Of a stretch of 64,000 bases of DNA, positions 24,390 to 36,342 are shown piece after piece. The notes beneath the pieces were generated by a model. That model was not told the DNA's origin, did not search any database, and saw only the letters and a program-made list of their open reading frames with translations. Every line of letters starts with the position of its first letter. Within the stretch, counting starts at the first letter, position 1. This stretch comes from Symbiodinium natans (taxonomy: Eukaryota > Sar > Dinophyceae > Suessiales > Symbiodiniaceae). A program made the translations under genes and the position numbers. Location of the stretch: assembly GCA_905221605.1 (NCBI GenBank), contig CAJNDS010002851.1:196889-260888 (forward strand), in the 5' to 3' direction.

Positions 24390-25131
24390 CTGTACTGGTA
24401 CAGAATTCTCATGCCAGCTTTGAAGAAACCCGGCACTCTAAGCCCCAATCTTCGTGATGTCAGATATATACTGGGGTTTAGGGTTCAGGGTTTAGAGTTG
24501 AGGGTTTAGGGTCTGGGTTCCGGCGGTTTTCGGCTTGGGCTTCAAGACCTCTATTGTTCGAATGCGTCTTGGGAAATTCTGGAGGTGCTTAAAGGGCGGA
24601 AGTCTTCGGTTTCAAGGGTCGGCAGCGGGGCGCTCTGACAGGTAGCTTCCTACAGGGCTTTGGGGCTTTGGGTGCTTTAGGTACTGGCCTCTCCATGATG
24701 CTTCTGAGGACAGCTTCAAGAGACAAAAGTCGGACTCTCCATACCCAACCCACCTGGACATGTCCCAGCACCCTGGGAATTCTGTTGGGGTTGATGTGTA
24801 GAGTGGTGGGCATGGAGTTTCTTCCAAAGCTGTTGAAGGTCCAGAATTCCACCCCACTCTGCACACCTCCCCAAGAAAGGGCTGCAAAGCTCGCCCCCCC
24901 AATCCCCCCCAACCGTAAAGCCCCCCAAAAAGGGCTTTCGGAGTCCGGTTTTAGGGCGCGCACGCGCACGAACCAGGAAGGTATGGCGTTCATTTAGCCT
25001 CTGACCTTCCAGGCTGGACCTCCAGACACTCTTGCAAATACCCATAGGATCCTCTTGAAGACTCTCAAACACAAATAGGGAAGCATATATACCCTAAACC
25101 CTAAACCCTAAACCCTAAACCTATATGATAC

Positions 25132-25191
25132 ATCCCAAGAGGCCTCGTCCTCGGCGTCGCCCATCGCTTCAAGGCGGAACGCGGAGCGGAT
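25132..25191 (-). CDS. exon, 20 codons
   Basis: Reads IRSAFRLEAMGDAEDEASWD. Acceptor ccttttag|ATC, donor GAT|GTATCA, phase 0. CCCTAAA run on the left; a 48-bp tandem repeat lies 85 bp upstream in the preceding intron. Confidence 0.72.
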
Positions 25192-25274
25192 CTAAAAGGC
25201 GATGTTCGCCCCCCACCCCCGAAGACACTTCGAGAAGCGGCGGCAGAGACGATATCGGCCGGACGAGCCGCAGG

Positions 25275-25508
25275 GTAGACCCTTTAAGGATGTGGAGTTT
25301 ATAGGCTTATAGGGTACCAGTCGGTAGACCCTTTAAGGATGTAGAGTTTAGGCTTATAGGGTTCAGTCGGTAGACCCTTTAAGGATGTAGAGTTTAAGGC
25401 TTATAGGGTACCAGTAGACCCTTTAAGGATGTAGAGTTTAAGGCTTATAGGGTACCAGTCGGTAGACCCTTTACGGATGTAGAGTTTAAGGCTTATAGGG
25501 TCCAGTCG
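25275..25508. repeat. 48-bp tandem repeat, about 5 copies
   Basis: Unit begins GTAGACCCTTTAAGGATGTA, then GAGTTTAAGGCTTATAGGGT and ACCAGTCG; copies differ by small indels. Confidence 0.92.
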
Positions 25509-25995
25509 CGTGTTTCTAGAAGGGGGGTGGGTTGTGTCTTGCCTGTTTATTTTCGTTCATGGGGCTACCTCCCTGTCCTCACGATAGCAACCCAGAGCTA
25601 CGTGGAGGTGTGTTCATGTGTCGGTTTCCGAAAACAACCCACACGCAAAAAACAAACTCAAACTCCCAACCGGCCCCTCAGCCCTCAGCAAGCGGGTTGT
25701 GGCCGTACGCGGAGCGCGCGCCATCTCACGCGGCAGGACCCAGAGGGCCAAATGGACTCTTTATGGTCAAAGCCATGAAACTTAAAAAAAGCTTTCGGTT
25801 GTAGGGTTTGACATCTTTTTATGTATGCTTGGCCATGTGGGGGGGAAAGGGTTCAGGAATGAGGCTTGTGGGTGAACTTGAGGTCCATTCAGTCTTAAGA
25901 GAGAGCATCGCGGCTATAGTGTACAGGTCATGCTGCCACCGCAACACGCTGCATCCGTCCTCGGGCGTAGGGTTCTATGGTGTGGACCTACTGAA

Positions 25996-26071
25996 TCAAC
26001 CCTAAACCCTAAACCCTAAACCCTAAACCCTAAACCCTAAACCCTAAACCCTAAACCCTAAACCCTAAACC
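25996..26071 (-). repeat. interstitial CCCTAAA array
   Basis: About 10 perfect units. Confidence 0.95.
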
Positions 26072-26156
26072 ATCAGGCATCCTGTAAGACGCTGCCCTTG
26101 AAGCGCCTTTCGGCCCCTCATTCGAGCACTTGCCTTGTGGGGTGCAGGTACGGTTG

Positions 26157-26303
26157 AGAGGTTCATGGTACATACTAACCACTTATAACTGGGCTTATGA
26201 CCCTACTTATACTTGGGAGAACCCCTATAAGGTTTTAGGGGTATTATAAGTAGGGTTATAGGTACAGTTAAAATTGGTTAGTAAGTACCGTGAACCTTTA
26301 AGT
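26157..26303. mobile_element. palindromic element, AGGTTCATGGTACATACT ends
   Basis: Left AGGTTCATGGTACATACTAA and right TTAGTAAGTACCGTGAACCT are inverted; inner arms (ATAACTGGGCTTATGACCCTA / TAGGGTTATAGGTACAGTT) also pair loosely. A half copy in the opposite orientation lies at 38831-38923. Confidence 0.8.
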
Positions 26304-27255
26304 AGGGGTCCCGAGTGCGGGGAGCGCACCGTTTGGGTTTTTCGGGGTATGAAAGATCAAAACTGCGAGTGCTTTGTGGGTTCTACCTGAATCCCTAAAA
26401 CCCTCAAGTGCGTTCCATGAGGCGAGGGTACAAGGAAACCCGAACCTTCTGGCTTAGGTAAGAGGCGTGTCGAGTGCTCAGGGCGTGTCCTGGCCACTGC
26501 AGCCGTGTCTGCGGAGGCTCCGCTGAGAACATGTTAAATTTAAGGCCTCATTAGCATCGGAGCTCTCTTGCTGCGCACGCGACTTCCACAGTAGCATGGG
26601 TTGAGGGCTTGAGGTTTTTGTGAGCCTGTAGGATGATTCGGGTTTAGGGTGCTGGTCCTTAAGTGGGGCATGGGTTTAGGGTTTAGGGTTTTGGGTTTAG
26701 AGTTCAGGGTTTAGGGTTTAGGGTTTAGGGCTTAGGGCTTAGGGTTTAGGGTTTATAGGGTTTAGGGTTTGGGGTTCGTCAAGTGCGGCTCAGCGCGAGA
26801 CTGCGAACCTTTGTTATAGACACTGACATTTGGCTGCACATCGCGCGGAAACAGCCAGGTCAGTGCAGCTGGCTGCCTTGGAGCTGCAGTCACTTAATTC
26901 ATCAGGATTCGAACTTTGCAATCCGTGAATTGCGAATTGCCCCTTCCACAGCTATGCCACGCGAGATGGCATGATAATCTGCGGGGCCAATGCACAGCAC
27001 ATCCAAACAAACCACAAAAAGCCTACACGCTTCACCTGAACCCCCCACCCTCAAAAAAATGAACATATAACAATAATAGTAATCGTCATACCAACTAAAT
27101 CACCTAAATGGTCCCAAGACCCACATGTAGTACCCCAATAAAGTCATGCTGGAACTCGGGCGGAATGCGAGCCGCTCATTGTATCCGTGATGGCCCGAAC
27201 CTGCCGGGCATTGCGGGCTTAAAGGCTTCTGGGCTGGAGCTTGGGGTTCGCATGG

Positions 27256-27350
27256 GTTTAGGGTTCGGAGTTTAGGGTTTAGGGTTTAGGGTTTAGGGTT
27301 TAGGGTTTAGGGTTTAGGGTTTAGGGTTTAGGGTTTAGGGTTTAGGGTTC
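27256..27350 (+). repeat. interstitial TTTAGGG array
   Basis: About 12 units, first with variant GGAGTTTAGGG. Confidence 0.95.
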
Positions 27351-27725
27351 GGAGTTCAGGATTTAGGGCGTTGGGTTTAGGAAAGTTCAGTGCTTACAGG
27401 GTTTACTGTGGCTCACGGGGCTAACGGGCTCCTAGACCCATGCCCATACCCAAGAAGCAAAAGCCCTAAAGCCCTAAACCCATGAATAGGGGGTCTGCGA
27501 CCCGAAACGCCAAACCCTTGATCTGGGGGGGGGGGGGGGGTTGGGCCAAGGCTTCCGGGGGGTTATGCTTGTTGGCATTGTTGGGTAACCTTGAACCCTA
27601 AATAACCCTAAACCTAAACCCGAAGCCCTAAACCCTAAACCTAAACCCGAAGCCCTAAACCCTAAACCTAAACCCGAAACCCTAAACACTAAACCCTAAA
27701 CCCCTGAACTCAGCACAAGGCACAC

Positions 27726-27803
27726 GCCCAGGCTCTGTTGCATGGGATCCAGCCGCTCCATGCCGGGCATGTCGAAGTCAACCTTGGCCACGTTCCAACG
27801 CGG
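27726..27803 (-). CDS. exon
   Basis: 26 codons, PRWNVAKVDFDMPGMERLDP then MQQSLG. Acceptor ttcag|CCG, donor GGGC|GTGTGC, phase 0. No domain recognised. Confidence 0.72.
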
Positions 27804-27843
27804 CTGAACGGCCGCCGGGGGTTCGGCGGATTTTTGCATTGGG

Positions 27844-28250
27844 CCCTAAGCCCTCAACACCCCAAAGCCTTATGCTTAGGGTTCGGGGTTTAAGGGTTTT
27901 GGGGTTAAAAGCCTAAACCCTATAAACCCTAAACCCTAAAAAACCTGAACCCTAAAAACCCTGAACCCGGAAAAACCTAACCCCTAGGAACCGTGAACCC
28001 TACAGACTTTTAACCCTAAAAACCCTGAACCCTAGAAACCCTGATGAACCCTAAAACCCTGGACCCTAAATATCCTGAACCCGAAACAACCCTAACCCCT
28101 GAAAGCCCTGAACCCGGAAAAACCTGAACCCTAAAAGACCCTGAGCCCTGAGCCCTAAAAGCCCTGAACGCTGAACCCGAAACAACCCTGAACAACAACA
28201 ACCCTCAGCCCCAAAAAAGCCCTGAACCCTAAAAGCCCTGAACGCTGAAC
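27844..28250. repeat. degenerate CCCTGAA/CCCTAAAA repeat
   Basis: Loosely repeated AACCCTGAACCCTAAAA words over 400 bp, a decayed form of the telomere-type repeat. Confidence 0.8.
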
Positions 28251-28854
28251 CCTAATTGTGGGAAGCTGGAAGCCGACACATCTAAGACCGGCCAAAGCTG
28301 AAGAGCGCACCTGTCGCTGGCCCGGAGGCGCCAACAGCCCAGCCTCAGTAAATGGTTTGGGGATCCTAAACCCTAAACCCTAAACCCGAAACTCCAAAAT
28401 GCAGTTGAGGGTTTGGAAATTTGGGCCCAGGGTTTGGAGTGGAGGGCTCGGGAGAGAGCTTTCAAATCTTTAGCGGCTTAGGGTTTAGGGTTTAGGGTTT
28501 AGGGTTGAGGGATGCTGGCCAAAGTTTGAGTATACCCCATGCCTCCCTCGGAACGTGAACGCCGCCCAGAGTGTTCAACTGTAGTATTCTACAATTTTCC
28601 AGATACCCTTTCCAACTCTGTAGTATGGCCACTAATTTCATAGAAGACCGAAACCGTAAACCCAAACCGAGCAAGTGTGTCATCAACCGGTTCAAGGTGA
28701 CCCCAATAACCAAAACAGCTTACAGGTTTAGGGTACAAGGGTACCGATTTTTCACCCGCAAGAATTGGAACAAGTTGTTGAGGCATCGACCTTGAGCCCT
28801 AGAAAACTGAAACCTCGCGAACCTAAGGATAACAAAACAACCGCTGGGGATGTG

Positions 28855-28931
28855 TTTAGGGTTTAGGGTTTAGGGTGTAGGGTTTAGGGTTTAGGGTTTA
28901 GGGTTTAGGGTTTAGGGTTTAGGGTTTAGGT
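28855..28931 (+). repeat. interstitial TTTAGGG array
   Basis: About 10 units. Confidence 0.95.
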
Positions 28932-28968
28932 TGTCTTCGGATTCCGGGCTCGAAAGCAGAGCCTCAGC
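28932..28968 (-). CDS. exon, acidic
   Basis: Reads AEALLSSPES(E) after ggaag|GCT; donor uncertain (GA). A CK2-like acidic Ser stretch. Confidence 0.45.
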
Positions 28969-30014
28969 CTTCCGCCACGGAGCAAGCGACCGTGTTGGGG
29001 TTTAGGCTCTTTGGTGCCATGCCTCATAGCCATATGAATAAGAGTAATCAGTGCAATAGATAAGAGTACTTAAGTACTTAGGTGGCATTTAAGTTGTGTC
29101 AAAGGGCCAGGCGTGTTCAAACGATTCGCAGCGGGCTTACATCCCCCCAAAAAAAACAACAACGTGTCAGTGTGAGCTCCACGGGACCGTTGCTGACCCT
29201 CTACAGGGTCTGGAACTTAAGTGTTCGATTCACACGTGTTTTGCTCAGATACATCGTATTCAAAAAATGTAGTGCGCGAGCTTCTTCAATGGCTCATTTA
29301 CCAAAGACTCAAGGGACTGTCAAGTTTATTTCGATTGCCACAGCGAATGCTGCTGAATCCCGAAAGAAGCGAGCTGCAGCCGTGAAAATCCAACAAGGCT
29401 CCGACGTCTTGCGGGTGCATGTGCATGCCCGGCCTCAGTGGCTTAGGGTTGAGGTAGGGTTTAGCGGTTTGGGAACATCCGAGCCGGAGCTCAGTTACTC
29501 CGGTGTTGGAATTTTTGGGAGCCACCCTCGCTCCTAAACCCCTCCAACAAGCGAAGTTGCACCCGAACCCAGAACCTGCCTTGGTTCAGTTGAGCGATGC
29601 GTCGTCCCGACACACAGAAGCCCTGCACTCTAAGCTGATCCCAAGGCCCTGGACCCACAAGTACCCTAAACTGCAGGGTTCGGGCTTCAGACCACCGGTC
29701 TCCCCCTATTTCACTAATTACTTGGACATTTCGGTGCCCTTTTTTCGGAAAACCCCCCATTTAGGGCTTGACGTTTAGGGATTGGGGTTGGGTCTTGCGA
29801 CAAATTCTAGGACCTGGCTCCGAAATTGGTTAGTTTGTGCATGAAAACCCTCTGCGAAGGTCATACATGCCCATTCTGCCTTAGTTTTAAAAAAAATCCC
29901 GAATATTCTAAACCCTAAGCCCTAAACCCTAAACCCCAACTCCCAAACCCTAAGCCCAAAACCCTCATAAGCCCTGATATTAACAGCTACAATGGCTTTC
30001 GCAGTTCTGAGGAC

Positions 30015-30067
30015 ATCGGCGGAATCCCCACCGCGCGGTCGCTTTCGATGAGGGCCCGACTCCTCGG
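30015..30067 (-). CDS. exon, basic segment
   Basis: Reads EESGPHRKRPRGGDSAD, which resembles a nuclear localisation signal. Acceptor gaaag|CC, donor GAT|GTCCTC. TTTAGGG run on the right, CCCTAA run on the left. Confidence 0.65.
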
Positions 30068-30127
30068 CTTTCTTGGGAGTCTAGGCATGGGGTTTAGGGT
30101 TCAGGGTTTGGGGTTTGAGTCCTAGGT

Positions 30128-30230
30128 TGCCCAGTATCCTAGGATGAAAAAGGGTGCCCTTTTTTTGGTTAAAGGGGCTTGTAAGGGAACCTACACCCCC
30201 AAAAAAGGGAAAAAGGTTAGTACTGGGCAT
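30128..30230. mobile_element. MITE-like element, GCCCAGTA ends
   Basis: Ends GCCCAGTA and TACTGGGC are inverted. The core GGGTGCCCTTTTTTTGGTTA and ACACCCCCAAAAAAGGGAA matches the element family at 5770, 21822 and 33074. Confidence 0.75.
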
Positions 30231-31120
30231 CCTAGAGTTTAGGGTATCACCTCTAAGCGCCTCATGCCCCAAAACCCAGAACCCCAAGCCTGCACGAGTT
30301 AGGGTGCGGGTTGCGGAGTTTTTGGGGTTTAGGGTTTAGGGTTTGGGGTTTAGGGTTTAGGGTTTAGGATTGGGCATATGAGAACTGGCTGTTGTCCAGG
30401 AAAGCGAGGCATGTGGCTTTTTTTCAGGAAGGGGTTACCTCAGGTGTAGGTTCAATACCAGAAGAGGACGGGTTTTCAGTTGGAGGGTTTTCAAAGGTCC
30501 TTGGGTTTCATTGTTTTTTTTCGGGAGCTTTGCGCAGGAATAAAGACAACAGTAGACAACCCCAGAAACGGGAAGACCTTTATGCCTGGAGTACCACATA
30601 CCTTATACCGACCCTGGAGCTACGGAGTACAGCAGACTTCTCAAGAACCTTCTGGGCCAAGGCACATGCTTTCCATCTGCCTGGATGAGGTTAAGGGCCG
30701 AGGGGCTTCGGGTTTAGAACTCTAAGAAGGGAAGAAGGAAGGTGTTCAGAGGGCGAGGTTTAGGGCTTGATTGCGGGGCTTGTAGCCCCACGGTTCAAGG
30801 ATGTAGGGTTTACTGACTAGGGACTATAGGGAATACAGCCCTTGAAGGCCCAACCGCAACCGCCAGAAGCCTAGCACTTCCTTCCTTCCTCTTTTCTGAG
30901 CCCCTCCCGCCTAAACCCCAAATCCTACAACCCTAAATCCTACCCTGAGCCGTGCTCCCTTCAGTAGCACCTTAACCCAAAGCAAAAAAACACCCGAACC
31001 CTGAACTCAGAACTCCCCACCCTCCCTAAAACCCTGAAGCCCTAAACCCTAAACCCTAAACCCTAAACCCCCCCAAACCTCAAAAAAAAAAACAACCCCA
31101 AGGCTCCGGAAGCCAAGGGC

Positions 31121-31164
31121 CTGGTGATGCTTCTTTGCAGCTTCAGGTGCTTCTGCTCCAGCTC
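31121..31164 (-). CDS. exon: coiled-coil segment
   Basis: Reads ELEQKHLKLQRSIT. Acceptor cagag|GAG, GC donor (ACCAG|GCCCTT). Confidence 0.6.
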
Positions 31165-33073
31165 CTCTGGGGCTTAGAACCCTGAACACGAAGGCCCTAA
31201 ACCCTAAACCCCAAGGCCCTAATGTTAGGGTCCCTTTAATAACCCCCCCCCCCCCCAAATCTTGTTTTGGTCACCGGGGTTTGGAGGGGTGGAAAAAAAG
31301 ACGGGGTGCCAATAATCAATTCTGGGGGTCTGGGGGTCTGGGGGTCTGGGGGTCTGGGGGTCTGGGGGTCTGGGGGTCTGGGGGTCTGGGGGTCTGGGGG
31401 TCTGGGGGGGGTCAGCTGTCGGGGTCTGCTTTGCTTTGTCTTGAAGGCATCTGCTTGCTCTCTGCAGCTCCTTTTGCTCTGCCGGCCCGACTTTGTCTCT
31501 GTGCTGTCCTGCCCTGGTAGTTAGTCTTCTCTGCAATGGAACTCTTAAGCGATTCTCAGTAAAATTTTCCATTCCAGGCCGGCAGAATTTTATAATTACC
31601 ACCCTTTATTATTATCATCGCACACCCCAAAATAGACTTGTTTACATACATCGGCCCGAAAACCTCCCGTAATGGAAAGTAGTCTTCGGCTGGACCCCTC
31701 TGGCCCGGCGAATTTTAGTATTACCACCCCAATTAAAAATGGGATTCTAACATTAAACTCTAAGGCCCTAAACCCTAAACCCTAAACCCTAAACCCTAAA
31801 CCCTAAACCCTACACCCTAAACCCTAAACCCTAAACCCTAAACCCTTACATCCTAAACCCGACGCCCTGAACTCTCTCAGGCTTTGCTTCGGGAGTTTGG
31901 GGCTTAGGTTCAGGGCATCAGCTTCAGGGTTTTGGGGTTTAAGGTTTGGGGTTTAAGGCTGAGGGTTTGGGTTAAGGGTAGGGTAGGGTAGGGTAGGGGT
32001 AGGGTTTGGGTTTCGGGGTTTCGGACTGTGATGTAGGCTGCTTTTGGAGCTTCTTCGTTGATCAGGTTATGGCTTTTTGCGGTTTAGCATAGAAGAGATG
32101 CTGGAAACTTCCGCCCCGACCCCCTGAACCCTAAACCCTCTCTATCTAAAGCGTCCCAGCTCACTCCAGAAATCTCCCAACACCCCAGAGCCCTGAAGGC
32201 TCGAAGCCCTGAAGAGGTTTTGAGTTCAGGGTCCAAGTGCAGGGTTTACGGTTCAGAAACAGGGCTTAGCCTTTCCGGCTAGGGGATGGTAGGGTTTGAG
32301 TACCTTGAACAAACAACGCCCCAAATATAAAGCCTAGCACCTCAACCCAGCACTCCGGACTCTGAAGTCCAACCTCCCAGAATCCGAAGACTCGCAACCC
32401 TCAGTGAATCAGCCTTCCTTAACCTTCAACCCTAAACCCCCCTGAACCCCCACATCCCAACACCACCCCCAAACCCCCAAACCCTAAACCCCATACACCC
32501 TAAACTCTCAACCCAAACCCCTCAAAACCTAAACCTCCTCCTAAAAAAGCCCTAGACTCCCTTAATAGCGCCTCTCTGAGGTCGGACTCCAAAGATTTGA
32601 TCTTCGACTCCAGCCTCTCTGTTGTGCCGGAAGCCTGGAGGAAGGGGGCAGAGTCAGAGTTTGTGGGATTTCGGGTTCTTCTGAGTGCTTGCAGTCCTTC
32701 GCTTTAGTTGTGTTTTTTTTCTTGTTATAGGGGGGGGGGGGGGAGGTTGGGGGGGAGGGTAGGGCCGGGGGGAAAAAGGGGGGGCGGGGCAGGGGGTGGG
32801 GAGGGGGTGGGTGAAGGGCGCAGGATCTGGTTTTGTTAGGTCCAACTGCAGTTTCGGGCTCGGGCCTTGTTCGAGATTTCTGGGCGAAGAAACACAAACC
32901 CTAAACACCCTAAACCCTAAACACCGAACCCTAAACCCTCAAACCCCCCTACACCCTTCAACCTAAACCCTAAAAGCCCTGCGAAGCCTTCATACGGTCC
33001 ACCGCCATCGCATCGTTCAACTTGGAGACCTGAAGTTCATGAGAGGGCTACCACTGCCAGGCCCCAAGAGCCA
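31165..33073. other. gap without clear exons
   Basis: Holds the 8-bp repeat, a CCCTAAA array (31771-31850), GGGTA repeats (31976-32005) and a G-rich stretch at 32.73-32.81 kb. No supported exon. Confidence 0.5.
31321..31400. repeat. (GGGGGTCT)n tandem repeat
   Basis: About 10 perfect 8-bp units; the Pro-rich minus frame and Gly/Val plus frame are artefacts. Confidence 0.95.
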
Positions 33074-33161
33074 CCTAGGAATAAATAGGGTGCCCTTTTT
33101 GGTTCAAAGGGGGTTATAGGGGCACGTAAACCCCCCCCAAAAAAGAGGAAGAGGTCCTAGG
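33074..33161. mobile_element. MITE-like element, CCTAGG ends
   Basis: CCTAGG at both ends, core GGGTGCCCTTTTTGGTTCAA and AAACCCCCCCCAAAAAAGAG. Same family as 30128 and 5770. Confidence 0.7.
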
Positions 33162-33175
33162 CCGTGTCATGTTCT

Positions 33176-33267
33176 TACCCAGAGGCTCCTATGTAGTACC
33201 TCGTTGGGGTAGTATACCAGAATCCCTGTACTAACCCAAAGAGAAACTACATTGGAGCCTTCAGGTA
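33176..33267. mobile_element. MITE-like element, TACCCAAAGGCTCC family, inverted copy
   Basis: TACCCAGAGGCTCCTATGTAG to TACATTGGAGCCTTCAGGTA: 92 bp, opposite orientation to the copies at 47132 and 55401. Lies 15 bp from the preceding element. Confidence 0.82.
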
Positions 33268-33464
33268 GGCTCCCGAAACCCTAAACCCTAAACCCTAAAC
33301 CCTAAACCCTAAACCCGAAACCCTAAACCCTAAACCCTAAACCCTAAACCCTAAACCCTAAACCTGCAAAGCCTCTCATCAACTGCCGGGCTCCCGAGCG
33401 TCCATGGCGGTACCTGAGATGCGCTCCTGGCCACGGCGATTCAAGAATTTTCAAGCTGAGGCTC

Positions 33465-33533
33465 TAGGGTTTAGGGTTTAGGGTTTAGGGTTTAGGGTTT
33501 AGGGTTTAGGGTTTAGGGTTTAATTAGGGTTTA
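33465..33533 (+). repeat. interstitial TTTAGGG array
   Basis: About 9 units. Confidence 0.93.
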
Positions 33534-33584
33534 GGTTTTTTTAAGGATCCTCTAATTCCCCAACTCCTACTGAGAGCCAGGAGA

Positions 33585-33645
33585 GGCTTTGGGGGTCGGG
33601 GGCTTCACCTTGGGGCCTACGGCTGCCACGATCTGGCGACGCCCT
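33585..33645 (-). CDS. candidate exon
   Basis: Acceptor aaaag|AGGG with a TTTAGGG run on the right. Two frames are open; one reads GRRQIVAAVGPKVKPPTPKA and then reaches TAG. Frame not decided. Confidence 0.35.
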
Positions 33646-34132
33646 CTTTTGGTTTAGGGTTTAGGCTTTAGGGTTTATAATTTAGGGTTTAGGGTTCAGG
33701 GTTCAGGGTTCAGGGTTCAGCGTTTCGGGTTTAGGGACCAAGAGACCAAACATCCAGCCTTAGAATCTCAAAGGTTTGGGGCGTGGGGTTGATTTAGGGC
33801 TCCAGCCACAGACACCTTCTCCCCAAATTCCAAACGGTTATGGGCCGCATGCCCAACATCCCAGATTACAGGGTCTTCGAATTCTGGCATCGGAGTGTAG
33901 AGTGTAGAGTCTACTTCTTTCTGAGTGTCAAACGAAGGGGTCAGAGTTGGTCAGGGTATGCGGGGGTCCTGAGTTTAGGCTGAGAGGTGTTTGGCTCGAG
34001 GTTCAAGGCTTTCTCCTAAGACCTGAAACCCCAAAAAGCTGCAATGTACAACTCAGAAGTACTAAGTCGGACATAGATACTGTTTCGGGCAGCATCATCA
34101 CCTATAGCCTATTGACATAGGGGATCATGCAC

Positions 34133-34214
34133 CCTGACAGCTGCGCTCCTGAAGGTTGCTGGTGGTTTTCAGCATGGTGTCTTCCACCTGCCCGTTCAGC
34201 CAGCTTTGGAAAGC
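34133..34214 (-). CDS. exon: helical segment
   Basis: Reads AFQSWLNGQVEDTMLKTTSN then LQERSCQ. Acceptor cttcag|GCT, donor CAGG|GTGCAT. Confidence 0.72.
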
Positions 34215-34245
34215 CTGAAGAATAGAACCCCCAACCAGGTTCAAC

Positions 34246-34336
34246 CATTAAACTCCCAAGTCCCTATAAGGCCCAAAAAGGCCCTGGACCACCATGAAAC
34301 TGGAAAGTCCCTATAAGGCCCAAAAAGGCCCTGGAC
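34246..34336. repeat. direct repeat, 2 copies
   Basis: AAGTCCCTATAAGGCCCAAA followed by AAGGCCCTGGACC occurs twice, 53 bp apart. Confidence 0.85.
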
Positions 34337-34384
34337 CCCCACCCAAGCCCTAAGACCCAGAAACCCCCCACCCTCAGGATGTTT

Positions 34385-34426
34385 CTTGCAGTGCGCAGTG
34401 CGCATGTGGGGCTTGATCTCACGCCA
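34385..34426 (-). CDS. exon, His/Cys-containing
   Basis: Reads WREIKPHMRTAHCK after caacag|TGG; the frame stays open to KKHPEGGG. Resembles half of a zinc-finger-like motif but is too short to assign. Confidence 0.45.
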
Positions 34427-34945
34427 CTGTTGGTGCCCATAGTTTGTTTTACCCCTTAGATTTAGGCCTTGGGGCTTAGGGATCAACGCCCCGTGTGAAG
34501 AATGGGACTTCTTCTGACGGCCCTTGTATAAGAGGGGCATGAGACGCACAGCAAAGCCCTGAAGTCTCAACTCGTGCAGCCCCTCCCAATTTCGTCTTTG
34601 GTTTCAAGTTCTTTCGGGCTGTAGATCAATCAGTAAGGCCTACACATGGGCCCTACACACCCTTTTCAATCCCACAAACCCTGCAAATTAAACCCGAAGC
34701 CCTTCCTACACGCCCTATACACACCAATCATACCCTAAACAAACTCTCACTAAACCCTATTCATACGACACCCTGCACCATAAACCCGAAACCCTACACC
34801 CTAAACCCTAAACCCTGTCCATACACCCCCCATAATGCCCTCAAGGCCGCGGGCCCCAAAGCGGGCCGAGTCCGGGCGAAGCCTCCGAGTTTACAGTAGG
34901 GTTTATAGGGTTTAGGGTTTAGGGATTAGGGATTAGGGTTCCCGC

Positions 34946-35012
34946 CTTGGGCACCACGCTCAGCACAGTGTCGAGGTCCTGGGCCATGAGCTCGGCCTCA
35001 GCCGCAGCGGGG
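34946..35012 (-). CDS. exon
   Basis: Reads PAAAEAELMAQDLDTVLSVV then PK. Acceptor aaaag|C, GC donor (CCCAAG|GCGGGA). The largest TTTAGGG array of the window (35036-35189) is just 5' of it. Confidence 0.7.
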
Positions 35013-35035
35013 CTTTTGGGTTGAGGGGAATTGCA

Positions 35036-35189
35036 GGGTTTAGGGTTTAGGGTTAGGGTTTAGGGTTTAGGGTTTAGGGTTTAGGGTTTAGGGTTTAGGG
35101 TTTAGGGTTTAGGGTTTAGGGTTTAGGGTTTAGGGTTTAGGGTTTAGGGTTTAGGGTTTAGGGTTTAGGGTTTAGGGTTTAGGGTTTAG
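35036..35189 (+). repeat. interstitial TTTAGGG array, longest uninterrupted
   Basis: About 21 units, almost perfect, with one GGTTAGGG variant near the start. Confidence 0.97.
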
Positions 35190-36305
35190 AGATGTTCACC
35201 CCTTTTTTTCAAAGAGTCCTTAATAGGGATAGAGCACCCCCAATGAAGGACGATAAAGGGTTTCGAGCTTCCTACTAATTGCTTAAGAACCCCCTTCTAA
35301 GGGCAATCTAGGGTTGTGCTTTTTTGCGGGGGGCTCTGAAGCAAATAGTAGCTCAGGGTTTAGGGTGCATTAGGGTTTAGTTTAGGGATGGGGAGGGGTT
35401 AGGAATTACCGGGTTTGCGGTCGAGGGTTTAAAGTTTCCTTTCTTTGACAGTTTTCGGGCCAAATATAGAGTTTTGGCGGGGTGCAGCTAGTATCTACAT
35501 GGTGAGTTCTCTAAATTATGGTCCCTCTGGGGATAGCAGTATAAGGCGGCCCCGAATTTTCAGGGTATCCGAAGAGGGAACGTAGCCCTAGTTGAGAGAA
35601 GTGAGCCCCCTGAGTCCCTGTATACATATATAGGGGCTTAGGGTTTGGGGTTATAGGGTTCAGGGTTCAGGGTTCAGGGTTTAGGGTTTAGGGTTTAGGG
35701 TTTAGGGTTTAGGGTTTAGGGCAACTATGGAATTCTCAAAAAAGTCCTACATGCTTGCCCCAACCCGAAGGGACCGTTTGCAGTACGATGCTGGAAGACA
35801 TGGCCACTACGAATGCCGAGTTGCACAATGGGTTTAGGGTTTAGGGTTTAGGGTGGCATCATCTCTGGACTCCCTGAGTAAGCTCAGCAAGGTACCATAA
35901 ATCTCAACTCCAAAAAGACCACGTTTCCAGCAACGCTCCAGCCCCAAAACGGCCTGAACCCCCTAAGCCCTTGACTCGAGACGGCTTTAGGGGTTGCACA
36001 CAGGGCTTGGGGTTTAGGCCGGGTTCAGTGTCCATAAGCCTTCATCCCAACCTAAGATACGGTCGACTGGCTTTTCTAGTGCGCCCCAAACGCTAAACAG
36101 TTAGCCCCCCCGGCCAACCTCTGCAGCCTGCGTGCTCTCATGGTAAATTCCCAAGCCCTATATAAACCCACGGTTTGGGGGTGTAGGGGCTTGGACTTTA
36201 CCATAACCCTGGACCCTCCTAAACCCGTAGACCTACACCCAAACCTTAAACCCAAACCCCACAAACCCTAAACCCAAAACCACCCATTCTGTTGGGGTTC
36301 CCCAC

Positions 36306-36342
36306 GCGCTTCTCCAGGTCTGCAAAGGCGGTCTGGTGCCGC
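36306..36342 (-). CDS. exon, 37 nt
   Basis: Reads RHQTAFADLEKR. Acceptor ccgag|G, donor CGC|GTGGGG. Bracketed by CCCTAAA and TTTAGGG. Confidence 0.6.

Noticed and set aside
29082..29537. 151-codon plus-strand frame
   Set aside because: Runs into TTTAGGG-like sequence at its end and has no family support; part of it could be a minus exon but no frame stands out.
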